A DNA stretch of 64,000 bases from Orbus hercynius (GTDB lineage: Bacteria > Pseudomonadota > Gammaproteobacteria > Enterobacterales > Orbaceae). The notes under the pieces were generated by a model that worked only from the letters and a program-made list of their open reading frames with translations, did not search any database and had not been told where the DNA came from. Below, piece by piece: positions 20,785 to 28,729 of this stretch (its first letter is position 1; each line of letters opens with the position of its first letter). The stretch is taken from positions 124,001-188,000 of the forward strand of contig NZ_RBWY01000003.1 in NCBI RefSeq assembly GCF_003634275.1, given 5' to 3'. Position numbers and translations under genes: made by a program.

Positions 20785-21429
20785 TTATAATCTGGTGAAG
20801 AGCTGTTCATCAGGTAAGCGTGATTTTGGTCGGTGCGCATTACCGTCATCGGCAGCGCGATAGCCCAGTGTGGCGATAACAATGCTTTTAAATCCTTTCG
20901 CGGATAAACCTAAAATTTCATCCATTTTAACCGCGTCATAACCTTCAATCGCAGTTGAATCAATACCAAGTGATGCTGCGGCAAACAGTAACTGACCGAG
21001 TGCAATATACGCTTGTCGGCTTTCCCATTCGAATTGGGTTTGCGGTGTTGCACTATTTTGCTTAACAAAGAAATGACGACCATTATCTTGAGCACTTTTG
21101 AGATCAGCACTTGGGAAGCGACCATCTTTATCTTCTTGTTGTAACAAATTGTGTAAATGCGCTTCATCTAATGGCGTTCTGACCGCAAAGATAATGGTGT
21201 GAGATGAATCAGTCACACGCGATTGATTAAATTCTAAAATTGCCGGTAAAATTTTTGCTTTGGCGGCATCATTATCGGCAATAAAAAAGTGCCATGGCTG
21301 AGAGTTGACCGAAGATGGGCTGTTTTTTAACACCGTTAACAACTGTTCAATTTGCTCAGCTGGAATGGTTTTGCTTTTATCATAATGTTTCGTGGTATAG
21401 CGTTTTTTTGAAATGTCTGCAACATTCAT
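20785..21429 (-). CDS. nfsB: NAD(P)H nitroreductase, NfsB family
   Basis: FMN-dependent nitroreductase/dihydropteridine-reductase-like enzyme of 214 residues. Diagnostic segments are KRYTTKHYDKSK, NSPSSVNSQPWHFFIADN, EDKDGRF, QAYIALGQLLFAAASLGIDSTAIEGYDA and the C-terminal RPKSRLP. E. coli NfsB has 217 residues with the same block order. The ATG at 21429 is preceded by AGGAGTAATA. It is convergent with yejF and lies 92 bases downstream of the fumarase gene on the same strand. Substrate range cannot be read from sequence. Confidence 0.9.
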   Translation of the reverse strand: MNVADISKKRYTTKHYDKSKTIPAEQIEQLLTVLKNSPSSVNSQPWHFFIADNDAAKAKILPAILEFNQSRVTDSSHTIIFAVRTPLDEAHLHNLLQQEDKDGRFPSADLKSAQDNGRHFFVKQNSATPQTQFEWESRQAYIALGQLLFAAASLGIDSTAIEGYDAVKMDEILGLSAKGFKSIVIATLGYRAADDGNAHRPKSRLPDEQLFTRL

Positions 21430-21521
21430 GTTATTACTCCTTGATTAAGTCGATAGCTATGCATAATGGCAACGTCACTGCTCGTTGAGTGAGATTGCCA
21501 ATTTGCAAGAAGTATGTCTGG

Positions 21522-23003
21522 TTATCTATTAGCATAGATAGAATTACCATTGGGGTCAATAGCGACCGTGACGGGCATATTCTCCACGTCAAATTCATAG
21601 ATTGCTTCCATACCCAGTTCAGGAAAGGCAAGCACCCTTGATTTTTTGATCGTTTTGGAAATTAAATAAGCCGCACCGCCCACTGCGATAAAATAGATAG
21701 CATGGTTATGTTTAATATCCAACGTAGTTTGTGGCCCTCGTTCTGCTTTGCCAATCATGCCAAGTAGTCCTGTTTGGGCTAATAATTGCCCAGTGAACTT
21801 GTCCATTCGGGTCGCCGTTGTCGGACCAGCAGGGCCAACGACTTCATCATTGACGGCATCGACTGGGCCGACATAGTAGATAAGTTTATTGTGTAAATCC
21901 ACCGGCAGTGGCTGATTATTGTTTAGCCGCTCAATCAGCTTTTTATGCGCGGCGTCTCGAGCGGTCAAAATTTTACCGGTTAACAAGACGCGATCACCAC
22001 ATTTTAAGCGTTGAACTTTATCTTTGGTTAGCTGATCGACATTGATAATTTGTTGTTTAATCTCGTGACTAAGCGGAATATTGGGCCAGTCGGCTAAATT
22101 GGGCTCAGGTAGTGTAGGTGGACCACTGCCGTCTAAGGTGAATTCGACATGGCGAGAGGCCGCACAATTGGGAATAATGGCCAGCGGTAAGCTAGCGGCA
22201 TGGGTTGGATAATCATTCATTTTGATATCAAGTACCGTACTGAGTCCACCAAGTCCTTGTGCGCCAATATTGAGTTGATTAACTTTTTCATAGAGCTCTA
22301 AACGCAATGTCTCAACGGGTGTTAAAGGTTGTTGTTGGCGCTGTTTTTGATAGAGATCGGCAATATTGATCGGCTGCATGAGTGATTGTTTGGCCATGAG
22401 CATGGCTTTTTCGGGAGTACCACCAATCCCGATGCCAAGGACGCCTGGCGGGCACCAACCTGCGCCCATCTGCGGCACAATATTTAATACAGCATCGACA
22501 ATCGAATCCGAAGGATTAAGCATCAGTAATTTGGCTTTATTTTCCGAGCCTCCCCCTTTGGCTGCGCAAATAATCTCGACTTTATCGCCGGCTGTCATCT
22601 CTATGTGCACAACGGCTGGGGTATTATCTTGAGTGTTTTTGCGCAGTCCTGCTGGATCAGCGACGATTGATGCTCTGAGTTTATTATGTTGATTTAAATA
22701 AGCTTGCCTAACGCCTTCATTCACCATCTCTTCAATGGACAGTTGTGTCTCCCATTGCACATTCATGCCAATTTTGACAAAAACGACAGCAATGCCGGTA
22801 TCTTGGCAAATCGGTCGTTTATTTTGTACGCACATACGGCTATTAATAAGGATTTGCGCAATTGCATCTTTAGCAGCAGGCGAGGTCTCTTTTTGCCATG
22901 CCTGATACATCGCTTTAATAAAGTCAATAGGATGAGCATAGCTGATCAATTGAAAAGCATTAATAATACCGGCGACAAAATCACTTTGTTTTATGATCGA
23001 CAT
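21522..23003 (-). CDS. Class I [4Fe-4S] fumarate hydratase (single-chain)
   Basis: Reversible hydration of fumarate to L-malate by an oxygen-sensitive iron-sulfur enzyme. The 493-residue chain joins the alpha part (Cys66 in PICQDTG, Cys184 in GWCPPGVLGIG, Cys280 in PNCAASRH; these three should hold the cluster) and the beta part (GKILTARDAAHKKL at about 343-356, then VGPAGPTTATRMDKF). I start at the ATG at 23003 behind GGAAGAA. Tartrate dehydratases share this architecture, so the substrate should be checked. It is divergent from the carbamoylase-pyrimidine operon and could pass fumarate made from aspartate on to malate; that link is inference. Confidence 0.88.
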   Translation of the reverse strand: MSIIKQSDFVAGIINAFQLISYAHPIDFIKAMYQAWQKETSPAAKDAIAQILINSRMCVQNKRPICQDTGIAVVFVKIGMNVQWETQLSIEEMVNEGVRQAYLNQHNKLRASIVADPAGLRKNTQDNTPAVVHIEMTAGDKVEIICAAKGGGSENKAKLLMLNPSDSIVDAVLNIVPQMGAGWCPPGVLGIGIGGTPEKAMLMAKQSLMQPINIADLYQKQRQQQPLTPVETLRLELYEKVNQLNIGAQGLGGLSTVLDIKMNDYPTHAASLPLAIIPNCAASRHVEFTLDGSGPPTLPEPNLADWPNIPLSHEIKQQIINVDQLTKDKVQRLKCGDRVLLTGKILTARDAAHKKLIERLNNNQPLPVDLHNKLIYYVGPVDAVNDEVVGPAGPTTATRMDKFTGQLLAQTGLLGMIGKAERGPQTTLDIKHNHAIYFIAVGGAAYLISKTIKKSRVLAFPELGMEAIYEFDVENMPVTVAIDPNGNSIYANR

Positions 23004-23049
23004 ATAATTCTTCCATTTTAATTTACTTAGTAATAGTCTAATCCACAGG

Positions 23050-23150
23050 TGTCTAAAAAAAGATAAAATTATCACACAAATGATATTTATTTTAGCTTAA
23101 TTAGTAAAAAAGGCTTTTTTTTTTGATTATAATGTCTAAAAAATGAGACA
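23050..23150. promoter_or_regulatory. Divergent promoter/operator region, fumarase and carbamoylase operon
   Basis: A perfect -10 hexamer TATAAT (23128-23133) faces the carbamoylase gene. Overlapping its last base and extending downstream is an inverted repeat TGTCT-N8-AGACA (23133-23150), a classical repressor position. TGTCTAAAAAA occurs twice, at 23050 and 23133. A second dyad, TATCA-N6-TGATA (23070-23085), lies between the two genes and contains TCACA, resembling half a CRP site. No -35 is convincing, which suggests activation. No regulator gene lies nearby. Confidence 0.45.
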
Positions 23151-23182
23151 AAAAAGCAGCAAAATGTCACAAAGGAATAGCT

Positions 23183-24430
23183 ATGTCGGCGAAATTAACA
23201 TTATCCCAATTGAATGCGTTATTCGACCATTTATCTACTTTTTCAACATCAAATCACGAAAAAGGCACAACTCGGTTAGCTTACTCGCAGGTTGATGAGC
23301 AAGCACACGAGTACCTGATTACTAAAATGAAAACCTTGGGCCTGACCGTGCGTCAAGACGCGGCAGGTAATGTGTTCGCTCGCTTAGCGGGTTTTGAGCC
23401 ACAGTTGCCGGCAGTTGGCACAGGATCTCATATTGATACGGTGCCTTTAGGCGGTAATTATGACGGTGTGGCAGGGGTTTTATCCGGCATTTATGCATTA
23501 TCACAGTTTGAACCTGGTCAGTTAAAGCGCAGTTTAGAAGTGGTGATTTTCCGCGCTGAAGAATCGAGCCGTTTTGGCTTTTCTTGTATTGGTAGCAAAA
23601 TTTTAGCCGGTCAGGTTGACGCTGAGAGCTGGCGTAAAAATAAAGATAGCAGCAATGAAGATATTTTTCAGGTACTTGATCGCACGCGTTACAGCAGCGA
23701 AGCGGTGTTAAATCAGCAATGTGAACTGGCCAATGATTATTTTGCAGCCTTTGTCGAGCTGCATATTGAACAAGGTAAATGCCTTGAAGCGGCGAATAAG
23801 CAAATTGGTATTGTCACCGGCATTGCCGCGCCAATCCGTTTTTGTGTGACGGTAAAAGGCCATGCGGATCACTCTGGCGCAACGCCAATGAATCAACGTC
23901 AAGATGCGTTGGTTGCGAGTGTTGCCATTATTGCCGATATTCATTTAGCCGCTTGTAAAGAGTCCTGTTACGGCACGGTTGGCACGGTAGGTAAATTAGA
24001 TGTTGTGCCTAACTCGATGAATGTGATTCCTGGCGAGGTCACGTTTTTTGTCGATATTCGAGGTGTTGAACTCGACAGTATGCTGCGGGTTGAACAAAGT
24101 ATGCAGGCGGCGATTCAAAAAGCCAGTTTCGATACCGGAACGGATATTAGCGTACGCAATATTTCTCGTGAGAATCCGGTTAAGCTTGATCTCAATATTG
24201 CTAAAACGATCGAACAAATTTGCCTTGAAAAAGAGATTGCCTATATGACTATGTTAAGTGGGGCGGGCCATGACACCATGAAAATGGCAAGCAAATTCCC
24301 ATCATCAATGATTTTTATTCCGTCTGTATTAGGTATTAGCCATCATGTTGATGAGTTTAGCCAATTTGAGGATATTGCTTTGGGCGCTGAATTGTTAAAG
24401 CAAACATTGGCGGTGTTAGCTAGCGAATAA
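23183..24430 (+). CDS. M20-family N-carbamoyl-L-amino-acid amidohydrolase (possible ureidosuccinase)
   Basis: Zn-dependent amidase of the hydantoinase/carbamoylase family (415 residues). Metal ligands are readable: His83 and Asp85 in GTGSHIDTVPLGG, Asp94 in NYDGVAGVL, Glu126/127 in RAEESSRFG, His194 in VELHIEQG, and a C-terminal SHHVDEFS histidine. The lid-domain motif GHADHSGATPM is present. Relatives hydrolyse N-carbamoyl amino acids, beta-ureidopropionate or allantoate. Because the operon continues with importer, PyrK, PyrDB and PyrC, N-carbamoyl-L-aspartate is the likeliest substrate, giving aspartate, ammonia and CO2. That choice rests on context alone. AAAGGAATAG precedes the ATG. Confidence 0.85.
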   Translation: MSAKLTLSQLNALFDHLSTFSTSNHEKGTTRLAYSQVDEQAHEYLITKMKTLGLTVRQDAAGNVFARLAGFEPQLPAVGTGSHIDTVPLGGNYDGVAGVLSGIYALSQFEPGQLKRSLEVVIFRAEESSRFGFSCIGSKILAGQVDAESWRKNKDSSNEDIFQVLDRTRYSSEAVLNQQCELANDYFAAFVELHIEQGKCLEAANKQIGIVTGIAAPIRFCVTVKGHADHSGATPMNQRQDALVASVAIIADIHLAACKESCYGTVGTVGKLDVVPNSMNVIPGEVTFFVDIRGVELDSMLRVEQSMQAAIQKASFDTGTDISVRNISRENPVKLDLNIAKTIEQICLEKEIAYMTMLSGAGHDTMKMASKFPSSMIFIPSVLGISHHVDEFSQFEDIALGAELLKQTLAVLASE

Positions 24431-24525
24431 TATAACATGAATCAACACTGTGCTCGATAACATGCAATCAATTGTGTTGCGCTAAAAAAGATGAGCATAA
24501 CAAGAATAAGGTAATAAGGATTATA

Positions 24526-25752
24526 ATGAGTCTTAATCACAATGATACCTCGCAAGCAGAGTCGCGTCAGTATCAAATAAAAAGCGTTGCGACATCGATA
24601 ACGGGTTATATGGTCGAGGGATTTGATTTACTGGTAATTGGCTTTTTACTTGCCGCTATTTCAACATCACTATCGGTCAGCCCGACCAGCGCTGCTGCTT
24701 TAGTCACTTGGACATTAATTGGTACCGTGGTCGGCGGCATTTTTTTTGGGGTACTGAGTGATCGCTTTGGCCGAGTTAAAGCATTAAAGTGGGGGATTGG
24801 TTTATATATTATCGCAACGACATTATGCTTTTTTTCATTCGGTTATTACGATCTACTGATTTACCGCTTTTTTGTCGGTTTTGCCTTAGGTGGCGAATAT
24901 GGCATTGGTATGACACTTGTTGCTGAGTCTTGGCCGAGCAGTAAAAGAGGGCGTGTTGCTTCTTATGTTGGCTTAGGGTGGCAAAGTGGTGTGCTGATGG
25001 CGGCAATTTTACCCGCTATTTTAATGCCGTTTATCGGTTGGAAAGGTCTGTTTTTAGTCGGCGTGTTACCTGCGGCTATCGCATTTATGCTGCGTAGCCG
25101 TTTACCTGAGCCAAAAATTTTTACGCAAAAACGTGATCACAAAAAACAAAAGGTGCCAATTAAATTACTGTTTTGTGATGCCCGCACTATCAAAAGTTCA
25201 CTGGGTATTATTATTTTGACCTCAGTGCAAAACTTGGGTTATTACGGCTTAATGATCTGGTTGCCAACTTATATGGCTAAGCAGTTTAACTTTTCACTGA
25301 CTAAATCGAGTTTATGGACAGCCGCCACCATCATTGGTATGGGTGTTGGGATTTGGTTATTTGGTCGCATGGCCGATAAATTAGGCCGTAAGCCGACATT
25401 TCTGATTTATCAGGTTGGCGCCTTTGTCATGGTATTACTCTATTCTCAGCTTAGCTCACCGGAACTATTATTGATTGCCGGTGCATTTATGGGACTATTT
25501 GTCAATGGCATGCTAGCGGGATACGGAGTACTCATCTCTGAATCGTATCCAACGGAGATACGCGGCACAGCGCAAAACGTGTTATTTAATATCGGCCGCG
25601 GGATTGGCGCATTAGGGCCGATTCTAGTTGGTTATTTAGCCCAGCAGTTTTCGTTTTCATTGGCAATTGCATTCTTAGCTTCTATTTATATTTTAGATAT
25701 TATTGCGACTTTATTTTTAATTAAAGAAAGCAAAAACAACATATTAAGTTAA
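24526..25752 (+). CDS. MFS transporter, metabolite:H+ symporter type
   Basis: A 408-residue major-facilitator carrier of the aromatic-acid/sialate:H+ symporter group with 12 expected helices. The first intracellular loop carries GVLSDRFGRVKALKWG and the matching loop in the second half GRMADKLGRKPTF. GFALGGEYGIGMTLVAESWP in helices 4-5 and an early membrane Asp in VEGFDLLVIGF are typical of organic-acid carriers. The ATG at 24526 has AAGGA upstream; a longer frame from 24472 has an unlikely N-terminus. Position in the operon suggests import of orotate, dihydroorotate or ureidosuccinate; the substrate is inferred. Confidence 0.85.
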   Translation: MSLNHNDTSQAESRQYQIKSVATSITGYMVEGFDLLVIGFLLAAISTSLSVSPTSAAALVTWTLIGTVVGGIFFGVLSDRFGRVKALKWGIGLYIIATTLCFFSFGYYDLLIYRFFVGFALGGEYGIGMTLVAESWPSSKRGRVASYVGLGWQSGVLMAAILPAILMPFIGWKGLFLVGVLPAAIAFMLRSRLPEPKIFTQKRDHKKQKVPIKLLFCDARTIKSSLGIIILTSVQNLGYYGLMIWLPTYMAKQFNFSLTKSSLWTAATIIGMGVGIWLFGRMADKLGRKPTFLIYQVGAFVMVLLYSQLSSPELLLIAGAFMGLFVNGMLAGYGVLISESYPTEIRGTAQNVLFNIGRGIGALGPILVGYLAQQFSFSLAIAFLASIYILDIIATLFLIKESKNNILS

Positions 25753-25773
25753 TTTTCAGACTAGGGAATAATC

Positions 25774-26577
25774 ATGAAATATTATGATAGTCAAGCCGTT
25801 GTGCTGAGTAATGAGTGGGTTAATGATGAGTATAAGCATATGGTTGTATTCGTTGGGTCTGAGGCTGCTACCGTTGAACCGGGGCAATTTTTTAATTTAA
25901 TGTGTCCAAGTACAGATAAGGCAACGCCATTTTTTCGTCGTCCGATGAGTACCTATTTTGCCAATTCAGCAACCGGGCAAATTGAATTTTTATATAAAGT
26001 CGTTGGGATTGGCACCGAAGGCTTATCGACTTTACAAGCGCAACAAACCTTTAAAATGCTCGGTCCGTTAGGTCACGGCTTTAATTTAAAACCGACTGAT
26101 AAGCATATTTTAGTATTAGGGCGCGGCGTAGGCTTGGCGACCTTAGCGCCACTGGCGGAATATGCTGCATCAAAAAACGTTCGTGTGACAGCGATTTTGA
26201 GCGCTAAAGATAAAGAACGGCTCATGTCACAACACCGTTTTGCTGATGCCAAAGCGGCCATTATTGAAGTGATTGACAGTGATAGATCGAGTGCGATTGA
26301 TCATGTTGACGCGTTGATTCGTGACGTTCATCACCAGCAGCCGATTGATGCCTTTTTTACCTGCGGCTCAAAGCGGATTGGTAAATTATTACAACAATTA
26401 GCCTTAGAGCTTGGTATTCGCGGTGAAGTGGCATTAGAACAAAATATGGCTTGCGGCATTGGTATGTGCCATGCCTGCGTGATTGCGATTAAAGATCAAG
26501 CGCAAACGCAACTTGTCAGTAAGAAAGTCTGTAAAGATGGGCCAGTATTTGATATTAGGGAAATTGTGTATGAATAA
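25774..26577 (+). CDS. pyrK: Dihydroorotate dehydrogenase electron transfer subunit PyrK
   Basis: FAD and [2Fe-2S] protein that links the class 1B dihydroorotate dehydrogenase to NAD(H). The 267-residue chain has the flavin motif RRPMS (55-59), an NAD-binding HILVLGRGVGLATLAPLAEYA and the C-terminal cluster ligands Cys227, Cys232, Cys235 and Cys253 (ACGIGMCHACV ... KKVC). Its last codons overlap the start of pyrD by eight bases. PyrK-type enzymes are typical of Gram-positive and anaerobic bacteria; enteric gammaproteobacteria normally use the quinone-linked class 2 PyrD, so its presence here is notable. Confidence 0.92.
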   Translation: MKYYDSQAVVLSNEWVNDEYKHMVVFVGSEAATVEPGQFFNLMCPSTDKATPFFRRPMSTYFANSATGQIEFLYKVVGIGTEGLSTLQAQQTFKMLGPLGHGFNLKPTDKHILVLGRGVGLATLAPLAEYAASKNVRVTAILSAKDKERLMSQHRFADAKAAIIEVIDSDRSSAIDHVDALIRDVHHQQPIDAFFTCGSKRIGKLLQQLALELGIRGEVALEQNMACGIGMCHACVIAIKDQAQTQLVSKKVCKDGPVFDIREIVYE

Positions 26578-27508
26578 TTTACTTGCCGTTAAAATCGGTA
26601 ATTTACCGTTACAAAATCCAATTATGCCGGCCTCAGGTACGTTTGATACGACGCTCGAACCATTGATCGATTTCAATCAATTAGGTGCTTTTGTCACCAA
26701 AACTTTTACCCAAAGTCGACGTTCAGGTAATGCGCTACCACGAATTTGTGAAGTCAGTTCCGGTATGCTTAATGCCATTGGTATACCCAGTAAAGGCGTG
26801 GAGCATTACATTAGCGACGTTGTGCCATTTTTTAATCGTTATCAGCCGCCCTTGGTTGCCAGTATTTCCGCCAATACGGCTGCCGAGTTTGCGCAGCTTG
26901 CTGAAATTTTAACTGACGTTAAAGGCATTGCGGCGATTGAAGCTAATATTTCCTGCCCAAACATTGAAGCGCACGGTAAAGCCTTTGCGATTGCCGCCGA
27001 TTCAACCAAAAAAGTCATAAAAATGTTGCGCCGAGCCACGCCATTGCCTTTATGGGCAAAATTAACGCCCAATACCGGCGATATTATCAGTGTTGCTAAA
27101 GCGGTTGAAGATGAAGGTGGCGACGCGATTGTGGTCGGTAATACCTTACTGGGCATGGCGATTGATGTGAAAACGCGCCGTCCTAAGCTCGGTAATATTA
27201 TGGGTGGTTTTTCTGGCCCGGCAATTAAACCAATCAATTTAAGAATGACGTATCAGTGTTTTAAACATGTTTCTATCCCAGTGATTGGCTGTGGGGGCAT
27301 TGAAACACTTAATGATGTGCTGGAATATTTATTAGCCGGTGCAACGGCTGTGCAAGTGGGTACGGCAAACTTTATTGAGCCAACCATTATGACTGATTTG
27401 GTGCAGCAATTAACCGATTATTGTCAAGCCAATAACATTAAGAGTATGACGGATTTAATTGGTCAGGTAGATGACACACCATTTGAACCGTACACGGCAT
27501 TATCGTAG
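26570..27508 (+). CDS. pyrD: NAD-dependent (class 1B) dihydroorotate dehydrogenase catalytic subunit
   Basis: FMN enzyme interconverting dihydroorotate and orotate; cytosolic heterotetramer with PyrK. The 312-residue protein starts MNNLLAVKIGNLPLQNPIMPASGTF. The active-site cysteine is Cys129 in EANISCPNIE (class 1 uses Cys; class 2 uses Ser). FMN contacts lie in the AKLTPNTGD segment, VVGNTLLGM, GGFSGPAIKPI and GCGGIETLNDVLEYLLAGATAVQVGTA. There is no N-terminal membrane helix, unlike class 2 PyrD. The ATG at 26570 overlaps pyrK. With NAD the reaction can run towards dihydroorotate, as needed for orotate breakdown. Confidence 0.93.
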   Translation: MNNLLAVKIGNLPLQNPIMPASGTFDTTLEPLIDFNQLGAFVTKTFTQSRRSGNALPRICEVSSGMLNAIGIPSKGVEHYISDVVPFFNRYQPPLVASISANTAAEFAQLAEILTDVKGIAAIEANISCPNIEAHGKAFAIAADSTKKVIKMLRRATPLPLWAKLTPNTGDIISVAKAVEDEGGDAIVVGNTLLGMAIDVKTRRPKLGNIMGGFSGPAIKPINLRMTYQCFKHVSIPVIGCGGIETLNDVLEYLLAGATAVQVGTANFIEPTIMTDLVQQLTDYCQANNIKSMTDLIGQVDDTPFEPYTALS

Positions 27509-27521
27509 AAGGTCACTATTT

Positions 27522-28571
27522 ATGTCTGAACGACTAAGCATTACCATTAAAAAACCCGATGACTGGCATCTGCATTTACGCGATGGCGAGATGCTAAAAG
27601 GGGTGTTACCGTATTCTAGCCTTGATTATGCCCGTGCGATTATTATGCCCAATTTAGTGAAGCCGTTAAAAAGGTTGCCTGATATTATCGCCTACCAGGA
27701 GCGCGTGTTAGCTGCGCTGCCGGTAGGGCACCGTTTTACGCCATTAATGACCGCTTATTTATCGGATGATACGGTAGCGAGCGAGATTGTTGAAGGCTAT
27801 CAGCATGGCATTTTAAAAGCGGTAAAACTCTATCCAGCACATGCGACCACCAATTCAGCGCATGGGGTGAGTTCAATTTCGGCGGTATTACCGGTGCTCG
27901 AAAGCATGCAAAAGCATGGTATTGCATTACTGATTCACGGTGAAGTGACTGACTCATCGGTTGATGTCTTTGAGCGAGAAGCGCGGTTCCTTGACACGGT
28001 TTTACTCCCTTTAATGAAATTGTTACCTGAACTTAAAATCGTGCTGGAACACGTGACAACGACAGAAGCCGCCGATCTTATTATGGACGGCCCCGCTAAC
28101 TTAGCGGCGACGGTGACACCACAACATATTTTTCTAAATCGTAACGCGTTATTTCAAGGCGGATTAAGGCCACATAATTACTGCTTACCCATCTTAAAAA
28201 AAGAGCAGCATCGTGCTAGATTGATGCAGGCCGTCACGTCAGGTTGTCAGCGTTTCTTTTTGGGAACGGATTCCGCGCCACACGAAAAACACCGTAAAGA
28301 ATCTGCATGTGGCTGCGCGGGCGCGTTTAATGCACCGGTGGCTTTATCTGTTTACGCGCAGGTGTTTGAACAGGCTAATGCACTCGATAAATTAGAAGCA
28401 TTCACCTCGATTAATGGGCCTAAATTTTATCAAGTGCCGGTTAATGATGAGTCAATAACGTTGCTGAAAAAAAACTATGTTGTGCCTAATTCGATCGCGA
28501 TTGCTGGGATTGGAGAGGTGATTCCTTTTCTGGCCGGTGAAACATTAAGTTGGTCGATTAAACGTGAATAA
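27522..28571 (+). CDS. pyrC: Dihydroorotase, class II (PyrC type)
   Basis: Zn enzyme interconverting dihydroorotate and N-carbamoyl-L-aspartate. The 349-residue protein (E. coli PyrC 348) has DWHLHLRDG with His16 and His18, the carboxylated lysine at about 102 in KAVKLYPAHATTNS, LLIHGEVTD, VLEHVTTTEA and GTDSAPHEKHRKES with the catalytic aspartate. I use the ATG at 27522, 13 bases after the pyrD stop, with GAAGG upstream; a longer in-frame start lies inside pyrD. Last gene of the operon, followed by a strong terminator. Biosynthetic and catabolic roles use the same chemistry. Confidence 0.95.
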   Translation: MSERLSITIKKPDDWHLHLRDGEMLKGVLPYSSLDYARAIIMPNLVKPLKRLPDIIAYQERVLAALPVGHRFTPLMTAYLSDDTVASEIVEGYQHGILKAVKLYPAHATTNSAHGVSSISAVLPVLESMQKHGIALLIHGEVTDSSVDVFEREARFLDTVLLPLMKLLPELKIVLEHVTTTEAADLIMDGPANLAATVTPQHIFLNRNALFQGGLRPHNYCLPILKKEQHRARLMQAVTSGCQRFFLGTDSAPHEKHRKESACGCAGAFNAPVALSVYAQVFEQANALDKLEAFTSINGPKFYQVPVNDESITLLKKNYVVPNSIAIAGIGEVIPFLAGETLSWSIKRE

Positions 28572-28591
28572 CGGTTATTTTTATTAAACAT

Positions 28592-28632
28592 AATGGAGGA
28601 AATTGCTATCAGATATGGTTTCCTCCATTTTT
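28592..28632 (+). terminator. Intrinsic terminator after pyrC
   Basis: AATGGAGGAAA and TTTCCTCCATT pair over 11 bases around a 16-base loop and end in a T-run. It marks the end of the carbamoylase-MFS-pyrK-pyrD-pyrC operon. A second small hairpin (CCCCTA/TAGGGG, 28694-28708) follows just before prmB. Confidence 0.88.
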
Positions 28633-28729
28633 AGCTGATTAACGACAGACAGCATATTTCTTCATAACTATTCGTTGTGTTATAGCCACATTGCCCCTAG
28701 AATAGGGGTAAAACAGCCGATGCAATTTT

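Noticed and set aside
26842-27237. Open frame of about 131 codons antisense to pyrD
   Set aside because: Shadow of the pyrD reading frame; pyrD conservation fully explains the absence of stops.
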